Part shown: positions 25,772-33,392 of the stretch, one piece after another
Numbering within the stretch: position 1 is the stretch's first letter
Layout: every line of letters starts with the position of its first letter
Assembly: GCF_029909975.1 (NCBI RefSeq)
Contig: NZ_CP094516.1
Span: forward strand, 2,666,001-2,730,000
Direction of reading: 5' to 3'
DNA from: Bradyrhizobium sp. ISRA430
GTDB lineage: Bacteria > Pseudomonadota > Alphaproteobacteria > Rhizobiales > Xanthobacteraceae
DNA: 64,000 bases
Notes under the pieces: model-generated
Told to the model about the DNA's origin: nothing
Databases searched by the model: none
What the model saw: only the letters and a program-made list of their open reading frames with translations
Position numbers and translations under genes: made by a program

Positions 25772-26506
25772 TCAGCGGAGATTGGCTTTCTCGTTGTAGA
25801 GCTTGAAGTCGACCAGTGTGCCGAGCATCTGCAGATAGGCGATCAGCGCGTCCATTTCGGTCGGCGTGCCGGGTTTGCCATCGAAGTTGCGTACCGCGGC
25901 CTTGGCGTACCGCTTGCCGAAAGCATCGGTGCCGGCGTTGTCGGGATCGGCCTGGGCCTTGAGGTCCGCCGCAGCGCTGGCGATCTGGTCGTCGGTATAG
26001 GGAACGCCGACGGTCCTCAGCGTGCGCATGTGATCCGCGATCGAATCCGGATCGACCTCCGTCTGGCTGAGGAACGGATAGCCCGGCATCACCGACTGCG
26101 GCACGATCGCGCGCGGATTGGTCAGATGGGTGACGTGCCAGTCGTCGGAATATTTGGCGCCGACGCGGGCGAGATCCGGACCGGTGCGCTTCGAACCCCA
26201 CTGAAACGGGTGGTCGAACATGCTCTCGGCGGCGAGCGAGAAGTGGCCGTAGCGCTCGACCTCGTCACGCAGGGCTCGGATCATCTGAGAATGACAGAGA
26301 TAGCAGCCTTCGCGGACGTAGATGTTGCGGCCAGCGAGCTCGAGCGGCGTGTAGGGCCTGACCCCGTCAACCACCTCGATCGTGCTCTTGAGGTAGAACA
26401 GCGGCGTGATCTCCACGAGGCCGCCGATCGCGATCACGACGAGAATGCCGACGATCAGGATAATCGAGTTCTTTTCGAAGATTTGATGGCGTGTCCAGAA
26501 CGACAT
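25772..26506 (-). CDS. fixO: cbb3-type cytochrome c oxidase subunit II (FixO/CcoO)
   Basis: A 244-residue monohaem cytochrome c subunit. One N-terminal helix ([20 protein letters not shown]) is followed by the haem site CYLCH (Cys68, Cys71, His72) in [13 protein letters not shown] and the family segment [20 protein letters not shown]. It relays electrons from FixP to the catalytic subunit. The ATG at 26506 gives the canonical MSFWTRHQ start, 11 bp after the fixN stop. Confidence 0.96.
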   Translation of the reverse strand: MSFWTRHQIFEKNSIILIVGILVVIAIGGLVEITPLFYLKSTIEVVDGVRPYTPLELAGRNIYVREGCYLCHSQMIRALRDEVERYGHFSLAAESMFDHPFQWGSKRTGPDLARVGAKYSDDWHVTHLTNPRAIVPQSVMPGYPFLSQTEVDPDSIADHMRTLRTVGVPYTDDQIASAAADLKAQADPDNAGTDAFGKRYAKAAVRNFDGKPGTPTEMDALIAYLQMLGTLVDFKLYNEKANLR

Positions 26507-26517
26507 GGTCGAGCTCC

Positions 26518-28167
26518 TCATTCCGCCGGCTGAAGAGCGACGGGCATCTGCACTTCCGCCTCGCCCACGCGGACCGTCATCCACAGATTGAAGGCCATGA
26601 TCAGCGAGCCGATCAGGAACAGCGCGCCGCCGGCCGCGCGGATGATGTAGAACGGATGCATCGCCTCGACGGTCTCGATGAAGGAGTACTCGAGGAAGCC
26701 GAGCGAGGTGTAGGCGCGCCACATCAGGCCCTGGAGGATGCCGGACACCCACATCGCCGAGATGTAGAGGACGATGCCGAGGGTGGCGATCCAGAAGTGC
26801 CAGTTGACCAGCTTCAGGCTGTACAGCGCCTTGCGATTCCAGGCCCACGGCACCAGGCAGTACAGCGCGCCGAAAGAGACGAAGCCGACCCAGCCGAGCG
26901 CGCCGGAATGCACGTGGCCGATGGTCCAGTCAGTGTAGTGGCTGAGCGAGTTGACGACCTTGATCGACATCATCGGGCCTTCGAAGGTCGACATGCCGTA
27001 GAAGGCGACGGAGACAACGAGCATGCGCAGCACAGGGTCGGTTCGCAGCTTGTCCCAGGCGCCCGACAGCGTCATCAGGCCGTTGATCATGCCGCCCCAG
27101 GAAGGCATCCACAGCATCACCGAGAAGGTCATGCCCAGCGTCTGCGTCCAGTCCGGCAGCGCCGTGTAGTGCAGATGGTGGGGACCGGCCCAGATGTAGA
27201 GGAAGATCAGCGCCCAGAAATGGATGATCGAAAGCCTGTACGAATAAACCGGCCGCTCGGCGCGCTTGGGGATGAAGTAGTACATGATGGCGAGGAAGCC
27301 CGCAGTCAGGAAGAAGCCGACCGCGTTATGGCCGTACCACCACTGGAACATGGCGTCCTGGATGCCGCCCCACGCGATATAGGACTTCGAGCCGAACACC
27401 GAGACGGGAAGCGCGGGATTGTTGCCGAGATGCAGGACCGCGATCGTCACGATGAAGGCGAGATAGAACCAGTTCGCGACGAAGATGTGTGGTTCCTTGC
27501 GCTTGACGATCGTCACGAGGAAAACGAGCAGATAGGTCACCCAGACGATGGTCAGCCAGAGATCGGCGTACCATTCCGGCTCGGCATATTCCTTGGACTG
27601 GGTGACGCCGAGCAGATAGCCGGTGCCGGCGATCAGGATGAAGAAGTTGTAGCCGACCACGACGAACCAGGGCGCGAGATCGCCGGCGAGACGCGCGCGG
27701 CACGATTTCTGCACCACGTAAAAGGATGTTGCGATCAGCACATTTCCGCCGAAGGCGAAGATCACCACCGAGGTGTGCAGCGGCCTCAAGCGGCCGAAGC
27801 TCGTCCAGGGCAGATCAAAATTCAGCCAGGGCCAGGCGAGTTGGGAGGCGATGAGGAGGCCGACGAGGAATCCGGCGATGCCCCAGAACATCGCCATGAC
27901 GGCGGAGAACTTGATCGGGCCCATGTTGTAGTTGGGACGGCCGTTGATCTCTGCCGGCGGCAGCGCCGCCGGACGCTCGAAGTAGCGGTTGATGATAACG
28001 AAGACCGCGACGAGGCTCGCGGCCGCGCTGAGTCCGGCATGGAAAGCGAACGGCGCATCGAGGGCCTTGGCCGAAGCGATCACGCAGAGAAAAGCGGTGA
28101 CCGCGAACACTGCCGCCAGGCCGCTTTCGCCGATGGTCATGGATTTCAACGTGGAGGGCTGGCTCAT
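26518..28167 (-). CDS. fixN: cbb3-type cytochrome c oxidase subunit I (FixN/CcoN)
   Basis: The 549-residue catalytic haem-copper subunit that reduces oxygen at very low concentration and pumps protons. It has about twelve helices and conserved histidines in [29 protein letters not shown] (with the cbb3 active-site YxHN pattern), [17 protein letters not shown] and [12 protein letters not shown]. The ATG at 28167 is preceded by GAGAGA. It is the first gene of fixNOQP and has a perfect FixK2 box 59 bp upstream. Confidence 0.97.
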   Translation of the reverse strand: MSQPSTLKSMTIGESGLAAVFAVTAFLCVIASAKALDAPFAFHAGLSAAASLVAVFVIINRYFERPAALPPAEINGRPNYNMGPIKFSAVMAMFWGIAGFLVGLLIASQLAWPWLNFDLPWTSFGRLRPLHTSVVIFAFGGNVLIATSFYVVQKSCRARLAGDLAPWFVVVGYNFFILIAGTGYLLGVTQSKEYAEPEWYADLWLTIVWVTYLLVFLVTIVKRKEPHIFVANWFYLAFIVTIAVLHLGNNPALPVSVFGSKSYIAWGGIQDAMFQWWYGHNAVGFFLTAGFLAIMYYFIPKRAERPVYSYRLSIIHFWALIFLYIWAGPHHLHYTALPDWTQTLGMTFSVMLWMPSWGGMINGLMTLSGAWDKLRTDPVLRMLVVSVAFYGMSTFEGPMMSIKVVNSLSHYTDWTIGHVHSGALGWVGFVSFGALYCLVPWAWNRKALYSLKLVNWHFWIATLGIVLYISAMWVSGILQGLMWRAYTSLGFLEYSFIETVEAMHPFYIIRAAGGALFLIGSLIMAFNLWMTVRVGEAEVQMPVALQPAE

Positions 28168-28225
28168 CGCGGATTCTCTCTGAAAGAACACGCGAGCCAG
28201 AAACCACATTTGTCCTCGCGGCGAA

Positions 28226-28239
28226 TTGATTGAAATCAA
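28226..28239 (-). promoter_or_regulatory. FixK2 box (anaerobox) upstream of fixNOQP
   Basis: TTGATTTCAATCAA on the minus strand, a perfect palindrome-type FNR/FixK site (TTGAT-N4-ATCAA). Its near edge is 59 bp upstream of the fixN start. This is the textbook site for FixK2-dependent induction of the cbb3 oxidase under low oxygen. Confidence 0.92.
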
Positions 28240-28282
28240 GAGGGGTGATTTCTGGTCGGGCCAGGCGGCTGCCAATTGGAGG

Positions 28283-28430
28283 GCCCTCTCCCCTTGTGAG
28301 AGGGCAACGAGGACGGTGCCGCAGACTCGTTGGGGTGAGGGGCTTGGGTCCCCAGAAAAAAGTCCCTCTGAGGAGAGAGACCCCTCATCCGGCGCTTGGC
28401 GCCACCTTCTCCCACTAGGGGAAAAGGGGA
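28283..28430. repeat. Composite dyad repeat element, copy 2
   Basis: The same two-unit element as at 16995-17143, here more diverged: GCCCTCTCCCCTTGTGAGAG at one end and CTTCTCCCACTAGGGGAAAA at the other, with internal GTGAGGGG and CCCCTCATCC. It fills the gap between the CBS-domain gene and the fixN promoter, so it may insulate fixN from upstream transcription. Confidence 0.8.
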
Positions 28431-28442
28431 AGTAGCATCTCG

Positions 28443-28868
28443 TCAGTCGCGCGCTGTCGCCTTGAGCGCCGCGATCACGTCCTCGCGGGCGATGATGCCG
28501 ACCAGCTTCTGGGCGCCGTCGAGCACGATGATGCTCCTGATCCGGTGCTCGACCATGATCTGGAGGACTCGGGTCAGCCTTGTTTCGCGGCTGACGTAGA
28601 TGAACTCCGGCGTCATGACGTCGCCGACCTTGCGGCTCATCAGGTCGAGATAGCGCGGCAACATCTGGCTCGGCGTGAAGGCGAAGCACTTCAGGATGTC
28701 GAACTTGGTGACGATGCCGACGACCTGCCCGTCATCCTCGACCGGATAGCCGTTGAAATCGTCGCGCTCGAACATCTCGCTGAGCGCGAGCATATCGAGC
28801 TCGCGCTTGACCGTCCTGACGTTGCGCGTCATGTAGCCGTCGACGGTGGCCTCAAGGAATTTGTACAT
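28443..28868 (-). CDS. CBS-domain protein
   Basis: A 141-residue cytosolic protein built of two CBS motifs (residues 8-60, [20 protein letters not shown], and 75-138, [20 protein letters not shown]), which form one Bateman module that binds adenine nucleotides. No catalytic domain is attached, so it is presumably a regulatory partner. It follows the universal stress protein gene by 27 bp and is likely co-transcribed with it; the shared upstream region has a degenerate FixK-type box. Confidence 0.85.
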   Translation of the reverse strand: MYKFLEATVDGYMTRNVRTVKRELDMLALSEMFERDDFNGYPVEDDGQVVGIVTKFDILKCFAFTPSQMLPRYLDLMSRKVGDVMTPEFIYVSRETRLTRVLQIMVEHRIRSIIVLDGAQKLVGIIAREDVIAALKATARD

Positions 28869-28895
28869 GGCGCGTCCTCATCGATTCGTCATGTC

Positions 28896-29729
28896 TCAGT
28901 GCGACAGCAGCACGCAGCGGGCGGATTGCGTGACCAGGTACTCGGTGACACCGCCGAGGATCAGTTCGCTGAACCGCGAATGACCGTAGGCGCCCGCGAC
29001 GATCAGGCCGGCCCCGATGTCGTCGGCAATACTTCCCAATTGGTCGCCCGTGCTTTGGTTCCTGGCTGGTTCGCAGACGCGCGCAGTGGCCGTGACGCCG
29101 TGCCGGGCAAGCCAGGCGCTGACATCCGTAACGCGCGCCATCGCGGCCGAACGGTCGTTGTCGCGCTCTGGAATCTCGACGACGGCGACATCTCTGGCCT
29201 TGCGCAGCATCGGCAGTGCGTCGGCGAGTGTCCGCCGGGCTTCCGCCGAGTCCTTCCACGCCACGAGCACGCTGCGCAGATCAAGCCAATTGACCTTGTC
29301 GGGCACGACGAGAATCGGGCGGCCGGCCTGCATCACCAGGTCCCTGGGGCTCGCGAGCGCGAAGGCATCGGAGAAGGCCGGGCTCTGTCCGCCACTGACG
29401 ATGATGTCAGCGCAACGCGCCTGCGCAAGGACGAACCGAGCCGGAAAATCCATGGCGCTGCGCCACTCCACGTGCCCGCCGCGGTTTCTGGTCGCGGCAC
29501 GGAATTGCACCTCGAGCTTGGCGAGGCGCTGCCTGACCGACGCGCGGCCCTGATCGATCACGTCCTGAGCCGCGGCGCCATCGGTGAAATAGAGCGGTGG
29601 CGGGAACCGCGCCGCCCCGACACCGACGATCGCCGACTCGAACCGTTCGGCGAGTTCGCCTGCGACCTGAAGACGCGCATCATTGGGCTGATCGAGCGCG
29701 AGGCTGACCATGACGGTCGCGTATGTCAT
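28896..29729 (-). CDS. Universal stress protein (UspA family, tandem type)
   Basis: A 277-residue protein with two UspA folds: the first around residues 1-135, weakly conserved, and the second around 150-277 ending GAGLIVAGAYGHSRFSELIL and GVTEYLVTQSARCVLLSH, which is the ATP-binding GxxGHS-type motif. Such proteins are commonly induced by oxygen limitation in this group. The ATG at 29729 follows GGAGA. The gene lies between the fixNOQP promoter side and fixL, with a FixK-like box 59 bp upstream. Confidence 0.86.
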   Translation of the reverse strand: MTYATVMVSLALDQPNDARLQVAGELAERFESAIVGVGAARFPPPLYFTDGAAAQDVIDQGRASVRQRLAKLEVQFRAATRNRGGHVEWRSAMDFPARFVLAQARCADIIVSGGQSPAFSDAFALASPRDLVMQAGRPILVVPDKVNWLDLRSVLVAWKDSAEARRTLADALPMLRKARDVAVVEIPERDNDRSAAMARVTDVSAWLARHGVTATARVCEPARNQSTGDQLGSIADDIGAGLIVAGAYGHSRFSELILGGVTEYLVTQSARCVLLSH

Positions 29730-29787
29730 CAGGGATCTCCGGTGCAATGAGCTTCCAGAGAGCTTAGGCCGCCGCACCTTCGGCAGG

Positions 29788-29801
29788 ATGAGATAGATCA
29801 A
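29788..29801 (-). promoter_or_regulatory. Degenerate FixK-type box upstream of the stress protein gene
   Basis: On the minus strand TTGATCTATCTCAT, matching TTGA-N6-TCAA except for the last base. Its near edge is 59 bp upstream of the usp ATG, the same spacing as the fixN box. It could make the usp-CBS pair part of the FixK2 regulon; binding is inferred only from pattern and spacing. Confidence 0.5.
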
Positions 29802-29935
29802 ATTGCCCGGCGCCGCGCAGCGTGAAATCGGCCAATGGAATCAGACCTCCGAACTTGCCTCCGGCGCGGCCATGGGCGAAATTGCCGCGATGTGGCGGCA
29901 CCCGGGCCGGCCATCGGAAGGATTGGAGCAGCTAT

Positions 29936-31453
29936 TTGTCGCCGACCCGCGTAACGCATCCGCAAGACGACGATCGCGGCGAGCATTTCCGGGTCCGGAT
30001 CGAGGGGTTCGGCGTCGGCACCTGGGATCTCGACCTCAGGACGCGCGATCTGGAGTGGTCGGACACCGCCAGGGCACTGCTCGGCATCGGACGAGATCAG
30101 GCGGCGAGCTTTGAGCTGTTCCTGTTACGCCTCGCGCCCGACGACCGCGAGCGCGTCGAGAGCGCGATCAGACGCGTGTCCGACGAGGGCGGCGGTTTTG
30201 ACGTATCGTTCAGGGTCGCCCATGCCTCCGGCCGCGGACACTGGATCCGTGCCAGGGCGGGTCTCATTCGGGACGAGGCCGGCGCCGCCCGCCATCTCAA
30301 CGGCATCTTGTTTGACATCGACCAGGAGAAGCAGGTCGAGGAGGCGCTCCGCACCCGCGAGACCCACCTCCGCTCGATCCTCGAGACCGTTCCCGATGCC
30401 ATGATCGTCATCGACGGCCGCGGCATCATGCAGCTCTTCAGCACCGCCGCCGAGCGCCTGTTCGGATGGTCCGCGCACGAGGCCATCGGTCAGAACGTCA
30501 GCATCCTGATGCCGGAGCCGGACCGCACGCGTCATGACAGCTACATCGCCCGCTACCGCACCACGCACGATCCGCACATCGTCGGCATCGGCCGCATCGT
30601 GACCGGCATGCGCCGCGACGGCACCACTTTCCCGATGCATCTGTCGGTCGGCGAGATGCAGTCCGGCGGCGAGCCCCATTTCACCGGCTTCGTTCGCGAT
30701 CTCACCGAGCACCAGCAGACCCAGGCGCGGCTCCAGGAGCTGCAATCCGAGCTGGTCCACGTCTCGCGGCTGACCGCCATGGGCGAGATGGCGTCCGCGC
30801 TGGCACACGAGCTCAACCAGCCGCTGGCCGCGATCAGCAACTACATGAAGGGCTCGCGGCGCCTGCTTGCAGGCAGCAACGATCCGAACACGCCGAAGAT
30901 CGAGAGTGCGCTGGACCGCGCCGCCGAGCAGGCGCTGCGCGCCGGCCAGATCATCCGGCGCCTGCGCGACTTCGTCTCGCGCGGCGAATCCGAGAAGCGG
31001 GTCGAGAGCCTGTCTAAGTTGATCGAGGAAGCCGGCGCGCTCGGGCTCGCCGGCGCGCGTGAGCAGAACGTGCAGCTCCGCTTCACCCTCGATCCAAATG
31101 CCGATCTCGTGCTTGCCGACCGGGTGCAGATCCAGCAGGTGCTGGTCAACCTGTTCCGCAACGCGCTGGAAGCGATGGCCCAATCGTCGCGCCGCGAGCT
31201 CGTCGTCATCAACAGGCACATCGCCGACGACATGATCGAGGTGGAGGTGTCGGACACCGGCTCCGGCTTCCAGGACGACGTCGTTCCAAACCTGTTCCAG
31301 ACCTTCTTCACGACAAAAGAGAGCGGCATGGGCGTGGGACTGTCGATCAGCCGCTCGATCATCGAGGCTCACGGCGGCCGCATGTGGGCCGAGAGCAATG
31401 CATCGCACGGCGCGACGTTCCGCTTCACCTTGCCGGCAGCCGACGGGGCCTGA
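29936..31453 (+). CDS. fixL: Oxygen sensor histidine kinase FixL
   Basis: A 505-residue soluble kinase with two PAS domains and a histidine kinase core. PAS-B holds the haem: the proximal ligand is His200 (RTRHDSYIARYRTT) and the distal-pocket arginine is Arg220 (VGIGRIVTG). The autophosphorylation site is His291 in ALAHELNQPLAAI, followed by N- and G-boxes (LVNLFRNALEAM, EVSDTGSGF, GVGLSISRSI). Deoxy-haem FixL phosphorylates FixJ. The TTG at 29936, with GGAG 8-11 nt upstream, gives the same length and residue numbering as B. diazoefficiens FixL; the longer ATG frame from 29822 does not. fixJ starts 3 bp after the stop. Confidence 0.96.
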   Translation: MSPTRVTHPQDDDRGEHFRVRIEGFGVGTWDLDLRTRDLEWSDTARALLGIGRDQAASFELFLLRLAPDDRERVESAIRRVSDEGGGFDVSFRVAHASGRGHWIRARAGLIRDEAGAARHLNGILFDIDQEKQVEEALRTRETHLRSILETVPDAMIVIDGRGIMQLFSTAAERLFGWSAHEAIGQNVSILMPEPDRTRHDSYIARYRTTHDPHIVGIGRIVTGMRRDGTTFPMHLSVGEMQSGGEPHFTGFVRDLTEHQQTQARLQELQSELVHVSRLTAMGEMASALAHELNQPLAAISNYMKGSRRLLAGSNDPNTPKIESALDRAAEQALRAGQIIRRLRDFVSRGESEKRVESLSKLIEEAGALGLAGAREQNVQLRFTLDPNADLVLADRVQIQQVLVNLFRNALEAMAQSSRRELVVINRHIADDMIEVEVSDTGSGFQDDVVPNLFQTFFTTKESGMGVGLSISRSIIEAHGGRMWAESNASHGATFRFTLPAADGA

Positions 31454-31456
31454 TCC

Positions 31457-32074
31457 ATGACGACCAAGGGAATGGTGTACGTTATCGACGACGACGAGGC
31501 GATGCGGGACTCGCTGAACTTCCTGCTGGATTCCACCGGCTTCGGCGTCACGCTGTTCGACAGCGCGCAAGTCTTTCTTGACGCCCTGCCCGGCCTCGCC
31601 TTCGGCTGCGTCGTCTCCGACGTGCGCATGCCCGGAATAGACGGCATCGAGCTGTTGAAGCGGATGAAGGCACGGCAATGCCCGTTTCCGATCCTGATCA
31701 TGACCGGTCACGGCGACGTGCCGCTTGCGGTCGAGGCCATGAAGCTCGGTGCAGTCGACTTCCTGGAAAAGCCGTTCGAGGACGACCGCCTCACCACCAT
31801 GATCGAATCGGCGATCCGCCAGGCGGAGCCGGCGGCCAAGAACGAGGTGATCGCGCAGGACATCGCCGCTCGCGTCGCCTCCTTGAGCCCGCGCGAGCGC
31901 CAGGTCATGGAGGGACTGATCGCGGGCCTCTCCAACAAGCTGATCGCCCGCGAATATGACATCAGCCCGCGCACGATCGAGGTGTACCGGGCCAATGTGA
32001 TGACCAAGATGCAGGCCAACAGCCTGTCGGAGCTGGTGCGGCTCGCCATGCGCGCCGGCCTGATCAGGGATTGA
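31457..32074 (+). CDS. fixJ: Response regulator FixJ
   Basis: A 205-residue two-domain regulator. The receiver carries the acidic pocket (VIDDDEAM, residues 9-16), the phosphoacceptor Asp55 (VVSDVRMPG), Thr in IMTGHGDVP and Lys in LEKPFEDD. The C-terminal LuxR/NarL-type HTH is SPRERQVMEGLIAGLSNKLI and SPRTIEVYRANVMTKM. Phospho-FixJ activates fixK2. Its ATG is 3 bp after the fixL stop, so the two are translationally linked. Confidence 0.96.
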   Translation: MTTKGMVYVIDDDEAMRDSLNFLLDSTGFGVTLFDSAQVFLDALPGLAFGCVVSDVRMPGIDGIELLKRMKARQCPFPILIMTGHGDVPLAVEAMKLGAVDFLEKPFEDDRLTTMIESAIRQAEPAAKNEVIAQDIAARVASLSPRERQVMEGLIAGLSNKLIAREYDISPRTIEVYRANVMTKMQANSLSELVRLAMRAGLIRD

Positions 32075-32117
32075 GGCAGGTCAATATCCGCGCCCACCGC
32101 CGTGTTAGCCAAACAGC

Positions 32118-32549
32118 ATGATCGAGGTTGGCTCGCATGAGCGGCTCTCGTCCGCCGCAAAACCCACGGTGTTTGTGGTCGACGACGATGCTGCCGTTTT
32201 GGGATCGCTGCAGTTTCTGCTGGAAACCGACGGCTTTGCCGTGCGGACCTTCCGGAACGGCACCGCGCTGCTCAATGCGGCCGGCACCACGGGCGCTGAT
32301 TGCTATGTCATCGACTACAAGATGCCCGGCATCAACGGCATCGAGCTTGCTGGCTACTTGCGGAAATCGGGCGGCGACACGCCGGTGATCCTGATCACCG
32401 GCTATCCGGACGAGAACATCTCGGCGCGAGCCGCGGCAGCCGGGGTGACAGACGTGATTTTGAAGCCGCTTCTCGATGAGAGCCTGGTCAAACGCATTCG
32501 CCGGGCCATTCAGGACAGGCGTGGAACCGACCTACGGAATTCTACGTAA
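32118..32549 (+). CDS. Stand-alone receiver-domain response regulator
   Basis: A 143-residue protein that is essentially one receiver domain: acidic residues at VVDDDAAV (residues 20-27), phosphoacceptor Asp66 (YVIDYKMPGI), Thr in LITGYPD and Lys in ILKPLLDE. All switch residues are intact, but there is no output domain. A gene of this type lies at the same place between fixJ and fixK2 in B. diazoefficiens. It may compete with FixJ for FixL phosphate or act as a phosphate sink; that is inference. It is 43 bp after fixJ. Confidence 0.9.
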   Translation: MIEVGSHERLSSAAKPTVFVVDDDAAVLGSLQFLLETDGFAVRTFRNGTALLNAAGTTGADCYVIDYKMPGINGIELAGYLRKSGGDTPVILITGYPDENISARAAAAGVTDVILKPLLDESLVKRIRRAIQDRRGTDLRNST

Positions 32550-32563
32550 GGAAACCTCCCTAA
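32543..32563 (+). promoter_or_regulatory. Candidate FixJ-binding region before fixK2
   Basis: TACGTAAGGAAACC followed by TCCCTAAGG, overlapping the stop codon of the receiver gene and lying about 70-90 bp upstream of fixK2. The TACGTA start and CCC-containing tail resemble the K-box type sequence bound by FixJ. The match is by eye to a loosely remembered consensus, so only moderate weight should be given. Confidence 0.4.
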
Positions 32564-32633
32564 GGTATCGTTCGAATTTTCGCGACGCTCCATCGCGGGT
32601 AGCAATGGGTTCATCACAGCGGAGATGGCTCAG

Positions 32634-33338
32634 ATGCTCACCCAGTCGCTCAACGCCCCGGCGATCAGCACCCCAATCACCCGCAGCAAGGTTGCGCCGG
32701 CCGCCCATCCCGTTTCCGACCAGTTCCGCGCGATCACCCGCCATGTCGGCCTTGTCGCCACCGAATTTTCCTACCGCAAGGAAGAGGAGATCTACGGCGA
32801 GGACGAGCCGGCCGAATACGTCTACCAGGTCGTCTCCGGCGCGGTGCGCAGCTACAAGCTTCTCTCCGATGGCCGCCGTCAGATCGGCGCCTTTCATCTT
32901 CCCGGCGATGTGTTCGGTCTGGAATCCGGCGCCAGCCATCGGCTCGCCGCCGAGGCCATCATCGACACCACGGTGCGTCTGGTGAAGCGCGCGAGCCTCG
33001 AGAAGGCTGCCGGCACCGACGTCCAGGTCGCCCGCAAGCTCTGGACCATGACCGCCTCGGAGCTGCGCCACGCCGAAGACCACATGCTACTGCTGGGACG
33101 CAAGACCGCGATGGAGCGCGTCGCCACCTTCCTGCTTGAAATGGACCGCCGCCTCGCCGTCGCCGGCATGATGGCGCTGCCGATGTGCCGCCGCGACATC
33201 GGCGACTATCTCGGCCTCACGCTCGAGACCGTGTCGCGCGCGCTGTCGCAGCTTCACGCTCAGGGCATTCTCGGTTTCTCCGGCGCCCGCCAGATCGTGC
33301 TGCGCAACCGCCAGCGCCTGCACAATCTCGACGCCTGA
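32634..33338 (+). CDS. fixK2: CRP/FNR-family regulator FixK2
   Basis: A 234-residue transcription activator. The cyclic-nucleotide-type beta-roll covers residues 30-125 (GEDEPAEYVYQVVSGAVRSY, QIGAFHLPGDVFGLESGA), then the dimer helix and the DNA-binding HTH near residues 183-215 (RRDIGDYLGLTLETVSRALS). It lacks the N-terminal cysteines of FNR, so it does not sense oxygen by an Fe-S cluster. Cys185 (LPMCRRDIG) corresponds to the oxidation-sensitive Cys183 of B. diazoefficiens FixK2. GGAG lies 9 nt before the ATG at 32634; an ATG at 32625 directly abuts it and is less likely. It activates fixNOQP and fixGHIS. Confidence 0.94.
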   Translation: MLTQSLNAPAISTPITRSKVAPAAHPVSDQFRAITRHVGLVATEFSYRKEEEIYGEDEPAEYVYQVVSGAVRSYKLLSDGRRQIGAFHLPGDVFGLESGASHRLAAEAIIDTTVRLVKRASLEKAAGTDVQVARKLWTMTASELRHAEDHMLLLGRKTAMERVATFLLEMDRRLAVAGMMALPMCRRDIGDYLGLTLETVSRALSQLHAQGILGFSGARQIVLRNRQRLHNLDA

Positions 33339-33361
33339 TTTCCTCCTCCCCCAACCTCCCA

Positions 33362-33392
33362 GCCGGCCGAAGTCATTTCGGCCGGCCTTTTT
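33362..33392. terminator. Intrinsic terminator between fixK2 and MFS gene
   Basis: GCCGGCCGAA and TTCGGCCGGC form a perfect 10-bp stem around GTCAT, followed by five T residues on the plus strand. It ends the fixLJ-receiver-fixK2 transcript. The last codons of the convergent MFS gene overlap the hairpin. Confidence 0.85.

Noticed and set aside
26491..28233. Long plus-strand open frame opposite fixN
   Set aside because: fixN has all haem-copper oxidase motifs on the minus strand; the plus-strand frame is a shadow.
28283..28430. Terminator or small RNA between the CBS-domain gene and fixN
   Set aside because: It is a copy of the dispersed composite repeat found twice more in the window, so it is better described as a repeat element.
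29822..29935. ATG at 29822 as the start of FixL
   Set aside because: It adds 38 Arg/Pro-rich residues not found in FixL and shifts all functional residues away from their known positions; the TTG at 29936 fits better.
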